From Linepithema humile (taxonomy: Eukaryota; Arthropoda; Insecta; Hymenoptera; Formicidae), in NCBI RefSeq assembly GCF_040581485.1, contig NC_090129.1, positions 18,533,264-18,597,263 on the forward strand: a stretch of DNA of 64,000 bases, in the 5' to 3' direction. The translations under genes and the position numbers were made by a program. Positions 49,091 to 62,800 of the stretch are shown here, piece after piece (within the stretch, counting starts at the first letter, position 1; each line of letters opens with the position of its first letter). The notes under the pieces are model-generated. The model was not told the origin of the DNA, made no database searches, and saw only the letters and a program-made list of their open reading frames with translations.

Positions 49091-49560
49091 CCCATTCAAG
49101 GTCCCAGTAGCGTAAACGATTAGAGCTCCGCTCGCGTTGGTGCGACGACATCGGCTTTGTAAACTTTCGGACCGGCGCGGGGCGTGAGGGGGGGGGAGGG
49201 CTGAAAGACACCCTACTGAATGCACGACGACGTGCGTGCGTACGTGTGGCGCGCGGCGGGATGCGAGGGTGCGGATGACGCCGGGCAGGGACAGCGAAGG
49301 TGGAGCAGCGGGGTGGGCGAAGGGGGTAGGAGAAGGGAAGGCGCGGGTGGGGATGAAAGGCAACCGGTGCTGGCTGTTACCTTCCTGTCGGGAATGGGGA
49401 CCGGGGAAGAGAAGAGCTAGGTCAGGGCAAAACAACGTTAAATCCGCACTGCCAGCCCCGGGGCGCAATTTCCGCCAACCAGGATCCGAAGGCGACGACG
49501 ACACCCGCCAGTTCTTTGGATCATCTATCTTCGTTTCGAGAAATAATTCACGCGATATTA
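49090..49560. promoter_or_regulatory. G-rich CpG island
   Basis: Dense G-runs (GTGAGGGGGGGGGAGGG near 49184-49200, and a G/A-rich strand to about 49420). Overlapping open frames on both strands are low-complexity and are not called genes. It could be a promoter or G-quadruplex-prone regulatory DNA. Confidence 0.3.
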
Positions 49561-50098
49561 TCGGCACTCCGTATATACACTTCTATTAGTAGTGTCCTTA
49601 TGTAAACGAAATGTGAAATCGGCCACCGATCGGCATCGATTATGGAGAGGAGATGCGCGATGTGACGGCCTCTCGGATCGATCTCTTTGATGTAGGACGA
49701 ATTGCGATTAATCAATTAGTCGGCGCAGTCAGCTCGTGATATTTAGAAGTCGCCACTTCTGCGACAATAATGTTATTTACAATTGTTGGCGTTAACTTGA
49801 CGTTCTCTATCGTTGAAAAATTTTTCACCATCTCAAAAGTCGTGAAATTATCATTTTACATTTCTGAATATTATTTTTTTTTTTTCTTAAATAAAACAAC
49901 GGCAACACTCGTAAATATTACTGTAAATTGTGCCGAGTACGGCACTAGAATTTTTACGGCTGCGAAGGAATTACGAGTGGTGTGCGCATGAAAAGGATAT
50001 TCATCTACCTTTACGCTACGCCGTGTGACTTTTTCCCTTCGCAGCTAACGGGCGAACGAACGCATTCCGTTTCCCGTTCCCGTCGGCGAGTCGCCGTA

Positions 50099-50130
<32 letters not shown>

Positions 50131-53100
50131 TTCTCTCCTCTCTTTCTCTCGCGCGTACCTAGTAATATTGATCTTCTCGGGTTCATGAAATTGGTAGGTG
50201 CTACACGCCGGTCACACGACGCATTACCGCTTCGTATCGCGCGATAGAAATCCGAGCAAACGCGTTTAACAATTATGAAATTCTGCGTTCTAACGGACGC
50301 GAGTTTATTAATCCGATAGTTTGTCGAAACTCAAAACAAATTCCATCGTAGGATCATTTTAGGGGATTTTGATTAAATTGACCATTAAATATTGAAATTA
50401 ATATTACATTTTATCTATATGTTATAGATAAAACTTATTTTTCACGAGATGCATCTTGAAGATGTTTTCGGAAGGAACGTCTTATTGTATTAAAATATTT
50501 TTTGTTCGAGTTACGTCGATCTCGATCGTGACACCTGCTCTGCCATTCCATTCGTTACAATTGCTGACGCAGATCGGTAATTGAGACGGTCGGAGTAATT
50601 GCATTTACTCTGCCGCCACGGCGTCGGACACGTACCGAGCGTCTCCTTCGTGGAATACCAATGAACGTGTTCTCGTTACTGAAGGAATATACGCGCTGGA
50701 TCGGCACGGGCGAGCGACCAGGAAACCGCAACCGGCGTTGCGGATAGCGCAAGAGAGTGGACTTCGCGTCCTTATCTGTTCAAAAATCAATAGCATACTC
50801 GCGAACGTGTTTGTTCTAATGGGGAATTTCATGCTGTAAAGCTACATTTGTTATCTTTTTGACTTTACCGCGAGAGATTGTAATGACAGTTTCGCTTCAA
50901 AAGCGTAGAAAATATCGTTAAGTAATTTACGCCTGTCGGTTGCTTGTAAAACGTAAAACTTTAAAATCATAATTTATATTAATTATTTTAAATTATTAAA
51001 TATTGTCATGTGACAAACGTGTTCAATGTGTGTGTACTGCGCAGTATTGTGACGTAGATGAAAAATACAGACATCGCGAATATAAGCATTGTGCGACGCG
51101 ATCGATTGGTGACACGTGTTAATTGGAGGTGTCCAATTAAAATTTCTTTTTCTACGTCGCTACATGTCGTTATATCTCTTCCAGTAAGCCGCGTTTGTTT
51201 GTATACATATATTCGGATTTATTTTAATAGCTTTTGTTGCGATTTATCACGTCCCGTTGATCGAAAAACGCACGTGTATCTAAGATTATTTCGTTGTTTT
51301 TTTTTTTTTCTATTTTAAAATTATTTTTCAAAGGGAAAAGTTAAATAAAATAAAAAAAAAATCTCTTTTAATTAACAATCTAATTTAGCAGTTGGTTATC
51401 GTAATCTGAAAGGTAAATTTGGTCAGCAGTTTTACGCGCTTGCTACTAATCAGTAGTCTAGTCGCTGTAATATCCTGCAATTTAGAAACTTGAAAGAGCC
51501 GCAGTTTTTCGCGAAACTTTTTTTAAATACTGGAATCAACTCGTTAGAAGATAACAGGACTAAAATTTGATCGTGCGAACTTTGAAGAATCCTGTAGTAT
51601 CGTTAATGAGATTCTAGAGGATCGGCAGTTTTCTGCAGTTAGCTGTAAGAAAGTAAAAAGTAGCGGTATTATCAAACTCGGTTTATTGAGTTTGGATTAA
51701 GGGCACATCTCAGGATGAGAAAGCCTGTCTTGCGCATTAACGAACTGCTAAATTCTTTTCTTTTCCTGTCAATTCTTGATAAGATATCACATTTGATATT
51801 TGAAAGATTTTATATAGTTGAAGGTCGACTATTGTCTAAAATTTGCATTTTTATCGACATCGAGATTCTTCGGTAATATATTATAGAAATATTTGGAACG
51901 AATACTTTTTTTACGGCTCGGCTTGCATCTAATAAATTCCACGGTTCTCATCAACGCGTTGCACGACGGCTCGTTATCTACAGCTGTATTTACATTCGCT
52001 ATTAATCGCACGATGGAGTTCTCAAGCTCTCGAGTACCGACGCTTCTGCTTAGACTATCTCCAGGAAGCATTCAGTCATAGTTGAAATAACAGTCGCGTT
52101 GTGGAGATACGAGGTGTTTGATCTTGTTATAAAATTATTTTACGCACGCGCACACAGCGGAACGCATCCAATTTTCTGTGACTGCATAATTAAGCGCACC
52201 CGCATTATATAATTTATTTCGTTGTAGACTTCTTAAGAGCTGTTGCTTTTTGCACACATTTAACTATTAATAATTTTAAATATTAAATTTATAATTAAAT
52301 CATGTCTAAACAAATTTAATTCAATTGGATTATGTATATTGTGCGCGTGTGAAAAATAGAGTTAATGATGACAAGCTTAAGGTCGTGGTTCTGGCTACAA
52401 GTCGCGTGATCCAATTGATTTGACACACTCGACAAACGATCATCATCGCTCATTCAAATGCTCGTTTGATCCCGTCTCCGACCGTCTCTTCGTTCCTCCT
52501 TCATCTCCCTTTCGCTCTCACTCCCCACATTGGCTTTAATTGGGTCTTCGCAATTACCGCTAAAGGGGTTCTCTGCCATTCCATCCCTACCGCCTCCTCG
52601 TTAGTGCACATCAATAAACGACGTCACCTTACGACGATTAATGAGACAATGCAGCGTGTCTTGATCTGCATCTATTCACTATCAAGATCATCCATCCATC
52701 TTGCATTTATCGAACGTTCGGCTATCCTTTAATAGATCGACTTAGGTGCTGATACTTTTTAACTGATCAAGAATGATTTATTTATTTATTTTTTTTTTTT
52801 TTTTTTTTTAATTAAAAAAAAATAAAAATGATGCTAGCGTATCGATAAATATACAAAGTACTACGATTCAATTCTTTTCTAAATTTGGTTCATTCATAAT
52901 TTATAAAATTTATAGTTCTAATTAAATAAAAATTTTGAAGCCGGGAAATAGAGAAATATGACGTGGTGATCGCGGTGTTAAAGTGTTACAGCTGTTAGAG
53001 TATGCAACAATTGGATGGAGCTCGCGCTTAGGTTCAGCGAAGCTGCTTGTCGGATATTGGAAAGCTCTTCCGTTTCTCTCCTTTTACCTCTCATCCTCTC

Positions 53101-55579
53101 CTCCGTGTAGATATTAGACTTTGATGACGATACTCTCTCAAAGTAGATGCAGCTTTATTGTCTATTACGCGTCGTTAGCGATAGCGCCGCAATTTAGCCG
53201 AGCACAGCCGCGATTACCGATGTCTGTCTATCCTCCCCTCGATCCCTTTCCGTCTCTTTCGCACCCCTGCTGTCGATTGCAAGACTCAACAAGGAGATAA
53301 CGAGGCCGCAAGAGGTTGCCGAGTAGCCCGATAATTTGCCATTCTGACCTACTCACGATCGTCGCCACTCGTCGGCGCTTCAATGGCTTGCGGATCGCAA
53401 TCCGTAATGAACAGGCGCGCGATTCGGCTACCGCGATCGCGCTTTGAATGGCGATTCGATCGGATTGTGTAATGATTTATAATACAGCAACGCGCGCGCG
53501 CGCGTTTAGTTGTATTTCGAGAAAGCAGATAAAAGCTTCTTTGTGGAATTACATATATAAAGTCGACTCGCGGGGCTGCGGCTGTAATCGCAAGGTAGTA
53601 CGAAGTGTAGTTAACTCCGGTAAATGCAAAGGAGGATTAGCAGAATTAAATCGAGGCAGCTCCACACTTCCCACAATCCTATCTTCTCGCGCAATCTCCT
53701 TCCCCGCTCGTTGATTCTCATTTTTCTTCCGCCGTATCGATTCCGCCTCTCTTTCTTCGCCGTAACTCGCTGTTTCTCGCCTGTGGCGCTTCGCAATAAC
53801 ATTTTTATAATTGCGAGTACAGAAATGTTGGGCCGCGCGATGCCGGAAAACATAGAGGCTTTTAAGGCTAGGAAGTTAAGAGAGAAATAAAGGAAATCAC
53901 ATAAAACAGCTACCCGAGGGAAAACGCAAAGTCCGAAAATAAAGCACGCGGAAACATCCGTTTCAAAACATTACCCGAGCGGGCTCTTAAACTCACGAAA
54001 AAGGAATAAGAGTGTAAACGATTTAATTTTACGTAACGATGAATCGCTACCCGGCTTTAATGAAAAATATTACGAAACTTGGTGTTATTATCATATATAT
54101 TTCTAGTAATCAGAAAGCATTGGACAATACATATAATGCGATTTTTGTTATAAAAAGAGAATTTTAATCGCTTTTGTATTAAACGTTTGATAGAAAAATA
54201 TATTTATTATATTAATTTTGCGCTATTAAAAAGACGAATGTTTAAAATACATTCTGCTGTTAGCTCTAAGATTCAGTTGGTCAATTTAGATTATTCGGCA
54301 GCTTGCACCGCTTGTTCTCTCTAAAATAACGATTCTACAGAACATGCAGTCAGCCTTGTACAAGACTAATTAAGAAAACCGAGAAGTCCTTCTTCTTCTT
54401 CTTAGTCCCTTTTTCCTTGCAAGGGAAAACTTCCTTGAGAGGCGGACTCGAGTTTCGTGGCTTTTCCTCCTTTGAAACAGAAGGGAGGCATTCGTCTAGG
54501 TCGGCCAGCCAGAGTAGTACCTACTAACGAGTGAGATTCGACGAGGTAATAGTCGAGGCGGTGGCAACGTTACTGCTAATTACGGATTCACGATGTGCCA
54601 CCAACTTCGAGATCTTAATTAAGAGACAGCCGCGCACACCTAAGAAAATTTCTTGTTTACGTACTTTTTCCTCACGCAAAAAGGAATGCCATTCCCCTTT
54701 CGACCATAAAAAACTAAATCGCGCAAGTCTTTATAGGTTAAGAGTCTTCGTACAATTACTGAAAATTGACTTATGTTTTTAATTGTTGTACATTTTTATG
54801 CGCAACAGTTATCACTTTGAGCGTCGAGACGCGACGTTATTTAATTATTATATTTACGTTTGAAACTCGATAATTTCTTTTAGACGCAAGAGTAAATTTT
54901 TTCCAATTTCGCTGCTTACGTGCGGTTTATCCCGCGATACGCACATTCTAACAAATCACGTGATACACTCCGGTGCCGTCCTAATTTTATTATCCCTAAA
55001 AGCGTCGCTATGTGCGTCGCAATATATCTCTTACGTTGGGGAGATGTTAGCGCTAACTAAATTACACGGTAAACCCGCATGCTGACATACACTCGAGTGC
55101 GGGCGAACATGTATTTTTGATGTCCGCGCAACGTAAATATACTTATTTAATGCGCACATCAAAATTCTACTAATGAGATTCTGCATGATTTCATTACTAT
55201 AATATGATCAGGGAAGGATGCAAGGTTAGATGTGGAAAGAATAACTTAACGAACTCGAAAATAAATCTAAATTCACGGCAGTTCTTGGCATCTTTGGCAC
55301 GATGCCACTGGAAATTGAATTTTGGATCGTAACCCTTGGGTTAACAACCGTCGACAGAATACATGTCTTTCCAACTTTCCTGCGCGTTATGTTTTCTGAA
55401 ATAAAACATTGAATAAATTAAGAGAAAATGGTTCAACGACGCGTATTATCGCGTTCACGAAACCGTTCATTCCCAATTGTTTTCAAGATCTTTTACTATT
55501 AAATAATGTCGCATATTCAAAGTGTTACGCGTAAAAATAAGTAAAGCGCGTCGCTTGACGAGATTACTTCCTAGTCCCT
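49561..55579. other. Non-coding, with simple repeats
   Basis: Contains a CT microsatellite at 50101-50150, a poly-T run near 52790-52809 and a GC repeat near 53489-53503. No convincing reading frame was found; short frames with pyrimidine-rich translations are artefacts of composition. Confidence 0.5.
50101..50150. repeat. (CT)n microsatellite
   Basis: CT dinucleotides with occasional TTT interruptions over about 50 bp. Confidence 0.85.
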
Positions 55580-55599
55580 TTAATCGGAAGATAAGAAAG

Positions 55600-56170
55600 G
55601 GGTGTGCCGATGTAAATCGCCATATACTCGCACTACGTTTGTCACCTGTACACGACACAGGCGGGGATCAAACAGAACAAGCATCTCCCCGCGCATCTCC
55701 CCGCCCGTCGTCGTGACGTCACGACGCGATCCCGTTCCCGGGAGTTCGCTGCAACGCGATGAACGGAGAGAACGACGGGGGTGGGAGCGAGAGGCGACGT
55801 GCGAGAGGGATTGGTACGGTGAGACGGATTCGCAAACTGGGGCGACGACAGAGAAGGACGCGCGACGCAACACCATCGGGATGGTGGGAAACACGGTGTG
55901 TTGGGGAGGGAGGATAAGTTTAGCTCGCACCGTGCCCGGGAATGGGCCCTCACACCCCCGAAGGGCGCCCGTGTATACGTGCAGCCCCGTGCCCGTGCTG
56001 GGATTTCAGCCGCGGTTGCTAGGAGACCGGCACAAGTGACGTCACAGGCTGACGTCACGGCTTTACACCACCGCGCGCGCCACCCCCGACCAATCGTCGA
56101 TCCGAAGCCGCGCTCGCTCTTCACGTTGGCGAGCTCGTGCCGAGATGTTGATCTCAGAAATCGTCCACTT
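55600..56170. promoter_or_regulatory. CpG island with three palindromic CRE sites and an X-box-like motif
   Basis: Full TGACGTCA palindromes lie at 55714-55721, 56037-56044 and 56050-56057. GTTGCTAGGAGAC at 56015-56027 fits the RFX X-box half-site pattern and lies 9 bp before the CRE pair. A CCAAT box is at 56090-56094. The surrounding DNA is GC- and CpG-rich, as expected of a promoter. CREB/ATF factors bind CREs and RFX factors bind X-boxes; the target gene is unknown and orientation cannot be set. Several open frames overlap here on both strands, but all are compositional. Confidence 0.55.
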
Positions 56171-57470
56171 CGACCACGCCACGGGATGATAATGCGAGAT
56201 AACGCGAGACGGAATTGTAAGCGAATGTTATATCAACTTCCTATTGTGTCAAAATTTCAGTTTAAACGCTTCCCGCTGCATAAACAGTAGATTTAACGCT
56301 TCGTGATAGTCATTTATGATAATTAAATTCACGAGAAATTGTTTTCGCCACTCACAAGCGCGATCACTTCAAATGTGATGTCATCTTTTCGCGGTACTAT
56401 ATTTACAAACGCATTGATCGGGAAATTGGAATAGAATCAATTAGACGAACGCAACAGGAGGATTAGATCTCATATTTCGCCATTTCGTTCATCAACGTTA
56501 CTGAATTTGCATTTCATCGATTGTTTCCCTCGCAGCTTGCGAATTTGCAGCACGCAGCAAATGTTTCGCACGTCCTTCACTTTTTATCGACATTTCCTGT
56601 CATGAAATGGCGGGCTTAGCGCGGAAGGTAATAAAAAGTAAAGCGAACGTTTTTAAACGCTCAATCCACCGTCTGCAATATCGAAGCGGGTAATAAAATT
56701 CGTTCGTTTTTACGTCCGTTTTAAAAGGTGCGTAAAAATTTATGTGGCGTCCGCGCGAATACTGCATTATCCCTAAGATACGCGTAGCATTTGCAGGAAC
56801 TCGCGTATTTTTAAGTTCTCCTAATTTCAATGAACAGCGCAGCGATTTTGACCTGTGACCTTTCCGCGAGCGGTGACAATGCTCGTGCGCATCGATTATA
56901 GCAAATCGATGAACGCATTTCATAAAGCCCGTTGATGAGATCGCTCGTTAATTTACGTGTAATTTTGGACCGGAGCGCCGATATGCACGAATATTCGATA
57001 GCATCATTCCGGCATTTTGTTTGTATTTTTATTCCGCCGGTGTCCTATTTCCCGCTTAACGACCCGCCTTCGCTTCGACGAATTTTCGACGATTTATTTC
57101 AAACCGGTTAACTCGAATGGGAATTTCCCTTGGGATTTTAAATAAACGAGGATATTTTATAAAATGGAACGTATCCTGTGAGATATAACGCTAGCTAATT
57201 ACCCACATGGGATTATTACTCACATGTTAAGCTCCGAGATATTAATTTTAATTGTCAAACACTCTTACATGTAAATTTTTACAAATTTTTTTATATATTT
57301 GCAATAACGATGTACGCGGGGAGAAAAAAAACGACCGTTTACTCATTGAAAATTTTAATTGTGGTTTTGTTTCGCAGGAGCGAAAATTTAATCAATTAAA
57401 TTTTCTTAACGATAAATCCTCGACAGTTTTCAGCTTTGTACACAGCTTGCACCGTCGCGATTTTAGATAA
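56171..57470. other. Non-coding, no recognised feature
   Basis: Mixed composition. No protein-like frame, repeat or structured RNA was recognised. Confidence 0.5.
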
Positions 57471-58090
57471 ACCGATTTCGCGCCGCTTAAAGTATCCGGA
57501 TCAAACGGTGCGTCGCCATCGACTCGGTCAGCGCATTTACGAGACATTCCGTACGAGGGAGCATCGCGGTTAATCCAGCTTTGTGGCGGTGCCGGTTACG
57601 AGCGCCGGGTCTAACAACCGTTCGGGAGTGTTTCGACCCTCTTCGTTGACCTCTTTCGCCGGCGCTGTACTCTATATGTAGGTTATCGGCGCCGCAGCCA
57701 TTCCCCGATCTAGGTTATTGCCGTTGCAATCGGCGCGACTGTTGCGGCTTGCCAATTATCGGGGGCTGCAGACCGTCGTTTCGCACGCGCGTCCCCTCAC
57801 TTTCTCCGATCTTCCGCGTGCTGCCTGGAGAATCGGCCGCCAAGTTTCTTCTTTATTCCGTCTCTTTCTTTCTTCCGCCCGACACCCTCGATTTTTCTAC
57901 GCGTCCGCGAGACAACTGCGAGCTAAGACGCGTCGGCGCCAATTACAAAGAATGCTCCGCACCGGGGCGCGGATTAACGGAAGTTTGCGGGATGAGCGGG
58001 ATAGCGCGGGGCTGGGAAACGCGGGTGAAATGGTTTTTCCCCGGGCTCGCGTAACGATTCAATCCACGAATCCCGCTCTAAGCCGCTTGG
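57471..58090. promoter_or_regulatory. GC-rich island
   Basis: GC-rich block with many CGCG/GGCGC words and several pyrimidine tracts. The open frames on the plus strand have no domain. It resembles the other CpG islands in the right half of the window. Confidence 0.25.
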
Positions 58091-59000
58091 ATTATTTATG
58101 AATGAGAAAATGGAACCGGCAACGAGTTATGTCATGTTAGAAGTTTGTTTTATTTCAGTGGAGTTAACTTTGCCGAATTATTTGAAATATTAATACGACT
58201 CTCCGAGGTTCTTAACTTTTACATTCTAGAGCGGTGCGTTAGCAGAATGCAGCCGGTTGCGCAAGTTTATCAAAATGTTATGCGTTTCGTGTTCCATTTA
58301 TACATTAGCCGTGCGTATTACAAAAGATGAATACAACAGCGGCAGCGACATGTGTATGCGGCAGGAAGAATTAATGGAATTTAATGTTATTAGCGTACAA
58401 GCTATTTACGAAACCCGTTGCGGCGCAGCCAACAAAACGCGGCGCGTCCCATATTACGACGCTTGAACGTATATATTATGCATGATGAATGCAACCAGCA
58501 ACGACATGTCTAATATACCAGTAGGAATTAGCAGAACTTAATGGTATAAACGTAAGATATTTGTGGAACGTGGCTTATATGCACGGCGGACAAAACGTTT
58601 CACGCACGGTGTAATACATTATACATCTCGTGTGTGCGTGTGTGTATTCAGCAATTCCCCAATCTATTATTGAAGTTACAATCTAGTCTCCCGCACAATC
58701 GTCTAATTAATCCCACGCAAATACTGTTAATTCGGAACATCTGGCGACTTTAACTTTCGCAAATATCGTGTTAAAGGACTGTCGCGAGAAACTTGAACGG
58801 GAGCGTCCAGAGTTCATGATTAAACCGTCTCAATTGCGCGGGGCATTTTTCCATATAACAGATATCGCCAGGCATCCGCCCGGCGCAAGCTGTTCTCCGA
58901 ATTCTGCCGGAATATTCGCGCGCAACGGTATTTTCGCCGCCGTAACCGCTCAAGTTCCGCACTAATCCACGATGTTCGCGAGCATGCCCGGAGAATAATC
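58091..59000. other. Non-coding, no recognised feature
   Basis: Moderate GC, short frames only, no repeat family seen. Confidence 0.5.
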
Positions 59001-59890
59001 GCGGATTGGTAGAAGTAAATCCTATGGACCGACGGTTTCCGTGCAATTCCTCGTGATGCACGGCGTTGCAGCGGCGGCCGCTTTCCTGGAAACTAGCACG
59101 GTTGCGGACGCGCGTCGGTAGCTAACTCCAACTCGCTTACGGCCGCCCGCTGTGTTCGCCTAAAGAGCGAGCCCCCGCAGCATTTACATATCGTACATTG
59201 GAATCGATTTGCCGCGGCACGCCGGGTCGAGAGTTCCCCCCCCCCCCTCCTCCTCCCCGTTATGTACCACGCGAACGAACGAAATTTCGCCGGGGCGAAG
59301 ATTCCGTGGGCGATATCGAGCCGTTTACCCTCGCGCGAAATCGCTGCGAGAGAGGCGCGCGGCAGCGATGCAGCTGCGCGTGTTCCCAAACTCGGATGAC
59401 ACACGGGAAGTGCATACAGCGCGACAGCGGCGGGCAAAGGCGTGTAGCATTCGTTATTCCGCGTTTCATAACTCACGTACCGCGGGACCGGCCACGTGGG
59501 ATTATTTATGTCCGGCTGATATGATGAATGAGAACGTCTCTTCCGGCGCTATTGTTACGCGCGCCAACAAAAGTCCCCGTCTCCCGCCGGGCGCGCGCGC
59601 CCGAGCACGTCGTGCTCGGATTTTCGTCGAGCGTTTCTTCCAATTTGTGCGGGGGAGGGAAGACGTCCGTCCCGGAAGACGAATGGAGCCTTCACGCGAA
59701 TCCAGATGTAAACGGAGATACGTTCGGTCAATTGTTAAGCTCGCGCGCAAGCCGGATCGTTTCTCATTCTTGATTCTTCGCGAAGGAAAATTAAATATCC
59801 GACGGATGAAGTGGACACGAGCGATTTTCGATGAACAGATTCTACTTCTCCACGTTGTCCGACGGAGTTGGCTCAATTAATGGAGTGAGG
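59000..59890. promoter_or_regulatory. GC/CpG-rich island
   Basis: A very CpG-rich block including a poly-C run near 59236-59246 and GGGCGCGCGCGCCCG near 59588-59602. Open frames of over 100 codons exist on both strands, but they are Arg-rich and compositional. It is probably regulatory or untranslated DNA. Confidence 0.3.
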
Positions 59891-62800
59891 TTCACTCGTG
59901 GCCCGGATTTAGCGCAATGTACTCAACGTAACGCAATTAACGCTTGTAGAACGTCAAGTCGGTCTATACGGGCTTTAAGTAGCATTATTGCATTTCTGTA
60001 GTCGGTTTAAACTCGAAATTAGAAAGAAGGGATGTCCGTTTGGCGATACACAACTACGATGCGCCGTCAATTCCGATTATCTACACGCGTCAGCGTAAAT
60101 GCATTTATATCGTTCATATTAATGTCGATCCCACGTTTAATCTTTGGCAAGCAGTTTTGCATAAAATGTCGTGACGCATTATTCGCGAAACTGATTTAAT
60201 GCACACGAAGTGCTTTTACAACTATGGATTTCTACAAAAATTGCGTATGTATTCAATTACTAACTCTTGATTCGTAGATTATTATTCAACAAATATTTGA
60301 AAAATAATTATATTTTTACGTTTTTTTTTATGTAAAAAAATATACGAAATTATTCATCATCGAGTTTGGCGATTTTATGCCGGTATTTTTCTAAAACTTT
60401 CAATGACATTTAAGTTGCTGTATCCACCACGGTGATTAATGTGCACGCTAGAATAGATCCATAAGTTGCAGACAGTGCTTCGGTAATTTGAATTTGATAA
60501 GTTGTCTTCGATGCCTTGATGTGTGCAACGCAAAGCTCTGAAACTGTCCAAGATGTAATAGAGAGCTTCTGGTGATGAAGTGCATCTGACATTGATACAC
60601 GATTCAATTACAGGAGCTTCGCGAATTGCTCCGACGTTTTCAGCGATCCTTCCAATACGCGATACTATATATATATCTTAAACTATAAGATGATTTATCA
60701 TCTTTTATTAGATAATAGAATTCGATTAACCAATCTGATATTTTCGTAAAGATAAAAATTCGACTTGGAATTCAATGGGGAATAAAATAACTATTCTTAT
60801 TAAATTTAAAATACTTATATATTGTTAATTTTATTTTTTCTTTTGACATGCTATGAAACTTTGGTAACGTTAATCTTTCTCGATAACAAGGCGTATATTT
60901 GATGTTCGGAAATTGCGAAGTATAGACACTCGTCGCCGTAATATCAAACTGAAGAATAGAAAGTTGTGGCGAGCAGAATGCCATCGATACGAAGTAATCG
61001 CGAGGGGATTCTCAGAAATGAGTTTTGCTCGCTAGCCAGGAAAGTTTTGACGTCGGCAGGTAATCGGAAACTTTCGGAGATTACATTAGTTGTTGGTAAA
61101 CGGGAAGGTACAGCGCGAATTCACTCGGAACAGGGAAGATCGAGAGTGCGTTCGGCATCGATATGTTTGATGACACACACTTGGCGTGTCTTCAACGAAA
61201 AGTAACACGATGCGCTGCAATTCGTTCGATAAGTAAATTTACACGATAATGACTACAATTTTATTAACTTTTAAACAAAAACTTGGACTGTTAAAACGTG
61301 AAATGAATTATTGTATGCATAAATCTGTAGTCGTCAAGCGAAATGCGCGCTGCAAACGAGGAGAACGACGCGGAACTCGGTTTTCAGGCACGTACTTGGA
61401 ATTTATTTACATTCTCTGATTGTCTCCAGAAAATGTTATAACTAACGCGTTTCATGAACACTCAGCGAGGGTTGACAGCTCGGTAATAATGCGGCCGAGG
61501 AGAATGACGATGCGCACGACCACCGTAGCGAGATTCGTCTTCCATTTGGAAACTGTCACACGCAGATGCAACTGTTTATGTGTGAAACTGGCGTATCATT
61601 TCGTTGAAAACGCATGAATTATTGAGAGATTGCAGATTTATTTTAAAGCTGCAGTTCTTGATAGATAAAAATACAAATTGTTCTTGACATTAACCAAAGA
61701 AATATCTAATCGAAATATGCAGAATTCGCACATTTTTATTTTATTTTTAAAAATCTTTTCAGCTATTATATTATTATAAAAACGACTGTAAATAATATAC
61801 AGGTAATGTGTCAAATATTAGATTAACGTTTTTTTTTTTTTTCAAGAATTACTCTAGAAAATAAATTTTTAAAAATGTTACAACGCTCATGACGTTTAGT
61901 AAACGAATGTTCTGCTATTTTCACGTAACATTATATGCTCGTTGATTCCCCTATGATGGAATCGTATCAATCTTAACGTAACCGGGACCCTCTCTTATGA
62001 TAGTTCTCGCCGAAATCGAACGTTTTTTTATGTGTCGACGCACGCCTTATCCTCGTTTTTGGCAAGTTATCATCACGCAACATCCTCGATCACAGTAGTA
62101 AAGTCGGTTTTTTTCTATCCCTCCATTGAATCTGCCAGTGCGAGGAAATTGCGCAGACGACGTGGAGATTTCGATTTGGTCGAGACCGTCGCTTATCGCG
62201 TTGTCCTATTCGCTTTTATTCCCTCCTCGTCCTTTGCGCGCGTAAGAGTGAGTTTATATTTCGTGGGGAGTATAAATTCCAACGAAATTCGCGATTCCGG
62301 TCTTGTGTGCGGACTGCCATTGGAAACGTGGCGCGTATAATAATAGCATAGAGGTAAAGCCGAACGTGGTTTAACAATGGATAATCGAATGCAAGACCTC
62401 GCGAAAAGGTTTTAATTTCTTTCGTTCTTATCGAGAATGTGCGCGGAATATGGAAAACTGCGTAGGAAGTACACTTTTCAACTTTTTAACTTATCGAGAG
62501 AATATTATTGCATACTAAAGTCGCACAAAGTGTTCGGTTTGAGATCATGAATAATTTAAACTATATTTTGCACAACTCCGCGAGAGAAGTGCAAATGCAA
62601 GCAGCCGTATTTTTATCAAAAAAATAGTATTAATAGAAATAAAAAGGCAAAGGGAGTGTTGTACGCAACGAGAATTCGATACATGATGCAATATAAAATT
62701 TTATGTTTTCGTTCATGAAAAGATTTCGCACGAACAAAATCGTGTTAATAAGCGATGTGCATGCGAATATATTTCGGCCGGTGTCGGGAAGAAATTTCGG

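Noticed and set aside
55602..56124. Overlapping open frames of 116-160 codons on both strands
   Set aside because: The block has few stop-like words because of GC content. No frame shows a motif, and frames conflict with each other; the promoter motifs explain the block better.
59209..59880. 223-codon open frame on the plus strand
   Set aside because: Arg/Ser/Pro-rich translation with no domain, overlapping open frames on the other strand in the same CpG-rich block; typical of GC-rich chance frames.
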